A DNA stretch of 64,000 nucleotides from Anisodus tanguticus (Eukaryota; Streptophyta; Magnoliopsida; Solanales; Solanaceae). The stretch lies in NCBI GenBank assembly GCA_034509755.1, contig CM067541.1, forward strand, positions 18,464,001 to 18,528,000, written 5' to 3'. Position 1 is the stretch's first letter. Each line of letters opens with the position of its first letter. A model generated the notes under the pieces. The model searched no databases. It had not been told where the DNA came from and saw only the letters and a list, made by a program, of their open reading frames with translations. The position numbers and the translations under genes were made by a program. Below are positions 60,322-64,000 of this stretch, piece after piece.

Positions 60322-61100
60322 TGATAAAGTACGTTACATTGTAAGTTTTGATGATTTGTCAAACTGTCGAAGAACCAGAGAAGGGCCTGGTCTGCTATCT
60401 GTTCTCTCAGTACATCGTACAGTCAGTAGTAACAGTTGTGAAGCTGCACTGTTCACTGCCACAAGTACAACAGCATTGATGCGACATGTTCGAGGTCAAA
60501 TAAGGGGATGAGTAATCCCTATCTCATCCGCATGCTTCCCAATATATATACAACATGTTCCAATGTTTTACTCATCACTTGAAAACCCTAAAATCACATT
60601 AAAGTATAGCCGCCATAAGATTCTCCAAGTGTTCAAGAACAAAGTTGTCCACAAACTGAAGGACCAGATCCCGACAACTGAAGATGTCCATGTCCTTTAG
60701 TTTGATTTGAACTTTTGTATTTTGTTCTTTATTGTAATCCTACACTACTTTTAAGAAGTGTTATGGTAGGATAGATTTCAACATTTGTTGGTTTGTCTTC
60801 TTGGCTAGAGTTAGTCAAAATTTGTAGCTTTACAATATAGGTATTGTGAAGAGGCTTACAATATAAGTATTGTAAGGGGTGATGAATTAAGAGTTTAATT
60901 CTTAGGTTGCAATAGGTTGTAATCTGAAGTTGCTTGATTAGTGAAATTGAAAATCCTACTTGGTAGGGCGTGGTTTTTAATTTCTTGAGCAAAGAGTTTT
61001 CCATGTAAATATCTTGTGTTATTTACTTACTGTTTTGTTTGATGGAACAAATAGAGAACCTGATTCAATATATTGTTTGGTGGATCCTTAGTTTCTATCA
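60322..61100 (+). repeat. 3' LTR of the Sirevirus-like element
   Basis: 779 bp, TGATAAAGTACGTTACATTG ... TTTCTATCA, partner of 40110-40884, followed by AATTT. Confidence 0.93.
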
Positions 61101-61206
61101 AATTTACTTTCTTCTCAAGTTATATTTGGTTTAGTACAATGTTATTTTCTATTCTTTTTAGTTTTTGCACCCCTACTTTCCTCATATTATCTCTTTAACT
61201 TAGTGA

Positions 61207-61378
61207 ATGTTGTTGGTAAAGTTATTGACATGTGATCAGGAGGTCACGAGTTCGAGCCGTGAAAACAATCTCTTGCAAAAATACAGGATAAGACTATGTA
61301 CAATAAACTCTTGTGGTCCAACCCTTTACCAGACCCCGTGCATAGCGAACCTTAATGCGCCGGACTGCCTCTTTTTAC
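61207..61378 (+). mobile_element. TS/SolS-type SINE, diverged
   Basis: GTTGGTAAAGTTATTGACAT, B box GAGTTCGAGCC (61248-61258), CTCTTGTGGTCCAACCC and GCATAGCGAACCTTAATGCG follow the 25481 copy throughout. The first ~20 bp of the family head are missing or eroded. Confidence 0.88.
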
Positions 61379-61452
61379 TTGGTGCATGTGTGTCTGTTTT
61401 AAATGTTTGCCTCATTACTGGAAGGGTTCACTCCTCCAAATTTAGCATATTA

Positions 61453-61685
61453 CTCCCTCCATCCCAATTTATATGATGTAGTTTAATTGGGCACGAAGTT
61501 TAAAAATAAATGACTTTCAATCTTGTGGCCTAAAACAAGCCAAACATATTTGTGTGGTTATAGATCATCTCGTTAAGCATAAAATGTAAAGTTTAAAGTT
61601 AAATTATTATCAAATAAGAAAATGTGTCATTTTTTTTTGATGAATTTAAAAGAAAAACGTGTCATATAAATGGGGACATAGGACC
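61453..61685. mobile_element. Stowaway-like MITE
   Basis: TA at 61451-61452 and 61686-61687. Begins CTCCCTCCATCCCAATTTAT. The interior TTTGTGTGGTTATAGATCAT and AAAGTTTAAAGTTAAATTAT is in the same orientation as the 22590 copy. Confidence 0.87.
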
Positions 61686-61781
61686 TAATTACAAAGAATT
61701 AGGTCACTAATTAACAGAGTGTCATCATGAGATATCTTAAGCAGGCCTAGTCAGACATCTTGTTGTAAGCAGTGTACTACC

Positions 61782-62546
61782 TAGAGATGGCAGTGGATCC
61801 TGGACCCGGTGGATCCAGATCCGTTTTATAGGATATGAATCTTCAAAATTTGGACCCGACGGATCCGGATCAGACCCGGATCCATTTCTGACGGATCGGA
61901 TCTGGATCTGGATCTTGTATTTGAGATCCGTATCCGGTCCAGATCCGATCTGTGGATCCATTTTTTATTAAACATATTCATAACCTAGAATGTAATTTTA
62001 TAAGTATTTTCTTAAAATTGCTAAGCACATCCTTGCAAGTTTAATTCTCAAAACAAGTTTAATAAATAAATAAAGAGGTAATTTCGATAATAAAATAAAT
62101 GTTATATTAGTGAATGACTAACATCTCCATAGACAAGTAGTTAAAATTATATTCACTTCCTTTGTGAAGATTTCAAGCACATGCAAGTTCTGCATTGTGG
62201 AAATACTAGTCAGCATTTTCCACAACTATTGTCATTGTCCAACATTTTCAATTAATAGCTCACAATCAAAATGAGACAACGAACAAAATATCTCATATGA
62301 AAAATTGAAACACAGTAAACTGTTAGCTAAGTAAAAATCGTTTGTCAGTTCAAAAAAAATTCTTAGCAAAGCAAATTTTTTTACTTGTGGATCTAGATCT
62401 GATCCGTGGACCCGGTGGATCCGAATTTGGATCTGATTTTTATGGACCCGACGAATCTGGATCCGGATATGAATTCAGGTATGAAAAACGGATCTGAATC
62501 CGAATCTAGTAGGATCCGATTCAAATTCGATCCGTTGTCATCCCTA
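61782..62546. mobile_element. Non-autonomous hAT element with GGATCC-rich subterminal repeats
   Basis: 765 bp, 8 bp duplication GTACTACC (61774-61781, 62547-62554). Inverted ends TAGAGATGGCAGTGGATC and, reversed, TAGGGATGACAACGGATC. Both subterminal 150-180 bp are packed with GGATCC, GGATCTG and GGACCCG words in both orientations. The middle (61960-62380) is AT-rich and non-coding. No transposase. Confidence 0.9.
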
Positions 62547-63418
62547 GTACTACCCCATTGTGATCCATAGATATGAATTACTATACAGGTGGAAAGGTTA
62601 ACACCAAGTGAATTTAAACCACAGGGGAAACGAGAGCCATAAATTTAGAGCGGGGCTGTAAAAGATGAAAGTAGATTCAATTACTTTGACTTTTCATGTC
62701 ATGCTGCTAAATGTCAAAGAGGATTTACAAAAGGCACTCCTCTATAATTATAGTCATTACTTGGGTTGCTGTTGTATACTCCTACTACATTTATTTTCCG
62801 TTTCATTATTATTTTAAAAAAATCATAATTTTTCTTGTGATATATTTTTCTTATAAGCTTAAGTGAAACATAGGATTAGTGAGAATTCATATAGTTATCC
62901 GCAATTGGTCTGGATTGAGTTGTGGTTATTTAATTTAGTTTTAATTTTTTTCCTCATATATGGTAGATATCATTGTATTCTGAACATTTCACTGGTCCAT
63001 ACTCTAGTAACTTAACAATTTACACTAGTCCATTGAGCCACACTTAAGCTGCAGGAAATACTATTTTTTCTTAATCAATTAGGTATACAAAAATAGGATC
63101 GAGTGGCCAAAGTGGAAGGACATTAAAAATAGCAAATAGCACAAAATCCTTCCCATGCGATGATCTTGTCTATTTTTGTGCTTGCTGAGTATCCCCACTG
63201 AGAGCTCTTATTACTTCTACTATTATTGGCACTTCTACCTATAAGCAATTACTATTAAAATCAATTAATAATGATGATATGACTTCTACGAAACTTAGGA
63301 CGAACTAGGGAAGGTGGATTTGTCCTAAACTTTAAAAAGTCTCATTATGACACGACATAAAACCAAAGAGACTACCTTTTCTTTCATTTACTTGTATCTC
63401 AGTTTGATAACTCACATA

Positions 63419-63545
63419 CCATGGAGATATCACAAAGTTGGAGCAAAATTAGTCTTGATGATCGTAGTCCTCAGCTCAATACTCCACACTCCTTGGAGAT
63501 TTCACAAGGTTCGTTGGACCAAAACTCATCTTATCATCATGATTC
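63419..63545. repeat. Two-copy 72 bp tandem duplication
   Basis: CCATGGAGATATCACAAAGT (63419) and CCTTGGAGATTTCACAAGGT (63491) start diverged copies. Confidence 0.75.
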
Positions 63546-63743
63546 TAGTACAATAATAAAAGAATTCTATTTATCCATTTCAAGGCTTTTTTTTTTACAT
63601 CCGGTATTCGGTACCTGCTTTAGATTTCGATTAATTTATATTCGCACCAAAAAGTTCCACTTTGGGTAAAACACTTCCGACTAAATGCGGCTCTATTTCT
63701 AAGGATTTGAATTGAAACATTGATTAAGGATACTGCCTCATTA

Positions 63744-63809
63744 CAACCTTTGATGGTCATTTCAAGAGTTCTATTCTTCAACCTTTGTTGGTCATTTCAA
63801 GACTCTATT
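63744..63809. repeat. Two-copy ~35 bp tandem duplication
   Basis: CAACCTTTG(A/T)TGGTCATTTCAAGA followed by (GTT)CTATT occurs twice. Confidence 0.85.
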
Positions 63810-64000
63810 TTTTTCTTTTCTTGATAACTATGTGTTCAAATCAATTTGCGCACACCTCAACTAATTCCACGAATTGTACCGGCTATCACCCTCTATTCTT
63901 TTAATGTTCATCAAAATGCTTAACATTGGATATTTTTCTGCTAAGTAAGTCAAATTATTGTGTTGATGAATGATGAAGTTACTTGAACATAGGACTCATT

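Larger units (their letters stand above)
40110..61100 (+). mobile_element. Sirevirus-like Ty1/copia retrotransposon with nested insertions
   Basis: LTRs at 40110-40884 and 60322-61100 are flanked by a perfect AATTT duplication (40105-40109, 61101-61105). Order: primer site, gag with two zinc knuckles and a coiled-coil linker, protease, integrase, reverse transcriptase, RNase H, then a third ORF before the polypurine tract. A third ORF and several polypurine-like tracts before the 3' LTR (60127, 60168, 60246, 60308) are Sirevirus traits. The body is split by foreign elements at 41333-48503 and 50837-55634; without them it would be about 9 kb. Many stops and frameshifts make it non-functional. 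Confidence 0.93.
62555..64000. other. Gene-free right edge
   Basis: AT-rich. Apart from two short tandem duplications I see no supported gene. The overlapping 69- and 82-codon frames at 63347-63669 lie across a tandem repeat and match nothing I know. Confidence 0.5.

Overview
This is plant nuclear DNA, almost certainly from a Solanaceae species. Support: a TS/SolS-type SINE, several ~220-240 bp TA-flanked MITEs with the solanaceous CTCCCTCCGTCCCAATTTAT-type ends, and Sirevirus-like and Ty1/copia elements of solanaceous character. The window is dominated by nested, decayed mobile elements. I can support only two host protein-coding genes. I see no rRNA, tRNA, CRISPR or bacterial-type features.

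Layout. (1) 1-9503: a large non-coding LTR element (LARD-like; 2.47 kb LTRs, primer site, polypurine tract, ~5 kb internal region with only a gag-like start). Its left end lies outside the window, and it sits inside the reverse transcriptase of an RTE-type LINE (9504-11345, minus strand). (2) 12282-16274: a degenerate Ty1/copia relic with a truncated first LTR and a longer second LTR rich in short tandem repeats. (3) 16811-17800: a ~1 kb Mutator-like element with ~150 bp inverted repeats that has captured a piece of copia integrase. A lone copia gag relic follows (17865-18559). (4) 19556-21172: a two-exon gene for an 84-residue conserved plant protein, with a MITE-like insertion in its intron. 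(5) 21173-29750: gene-poor DNA with MITEs, a SINE and short tandem duplications. (6) 30056-31318 (minus): an intact reading frame for a SAGA-complex Ada1/TADA1-like transcriptional co-activator, with a probable 5' UTR intron upstream. (7) 32861-38663: a complete but dead Ty1/copia element (minus strand) inserted into a ~197 bp tandem repeat. (8) 40110-61100: a 21 kb Sirevirus-like Ty1/copia element (perfect AATTT target duplication) with gag, pol and a third, envelope-position ORF. It is split twice by members of one family of 4-7 kb TG...CA elements (probably giant solo LTRs). One of these is itself split by a hAT transposon, giving three nested layers, each with a readable target-site duplication. 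(9) 61207-64000: a SINE, a MITE, a 765 bp non-autonomous hAT element and small tandem repeats.

The most unusual signal is an 11 bp odd-centred palindrome, GRACCWGGTYC. It recurs about 15 times along the Sirevirus-like element only, in all three reading frames and in untranslated stretches, with its two arms co-varying. That pattern points to a DNA- or RNA-level function rather than a protein motif.
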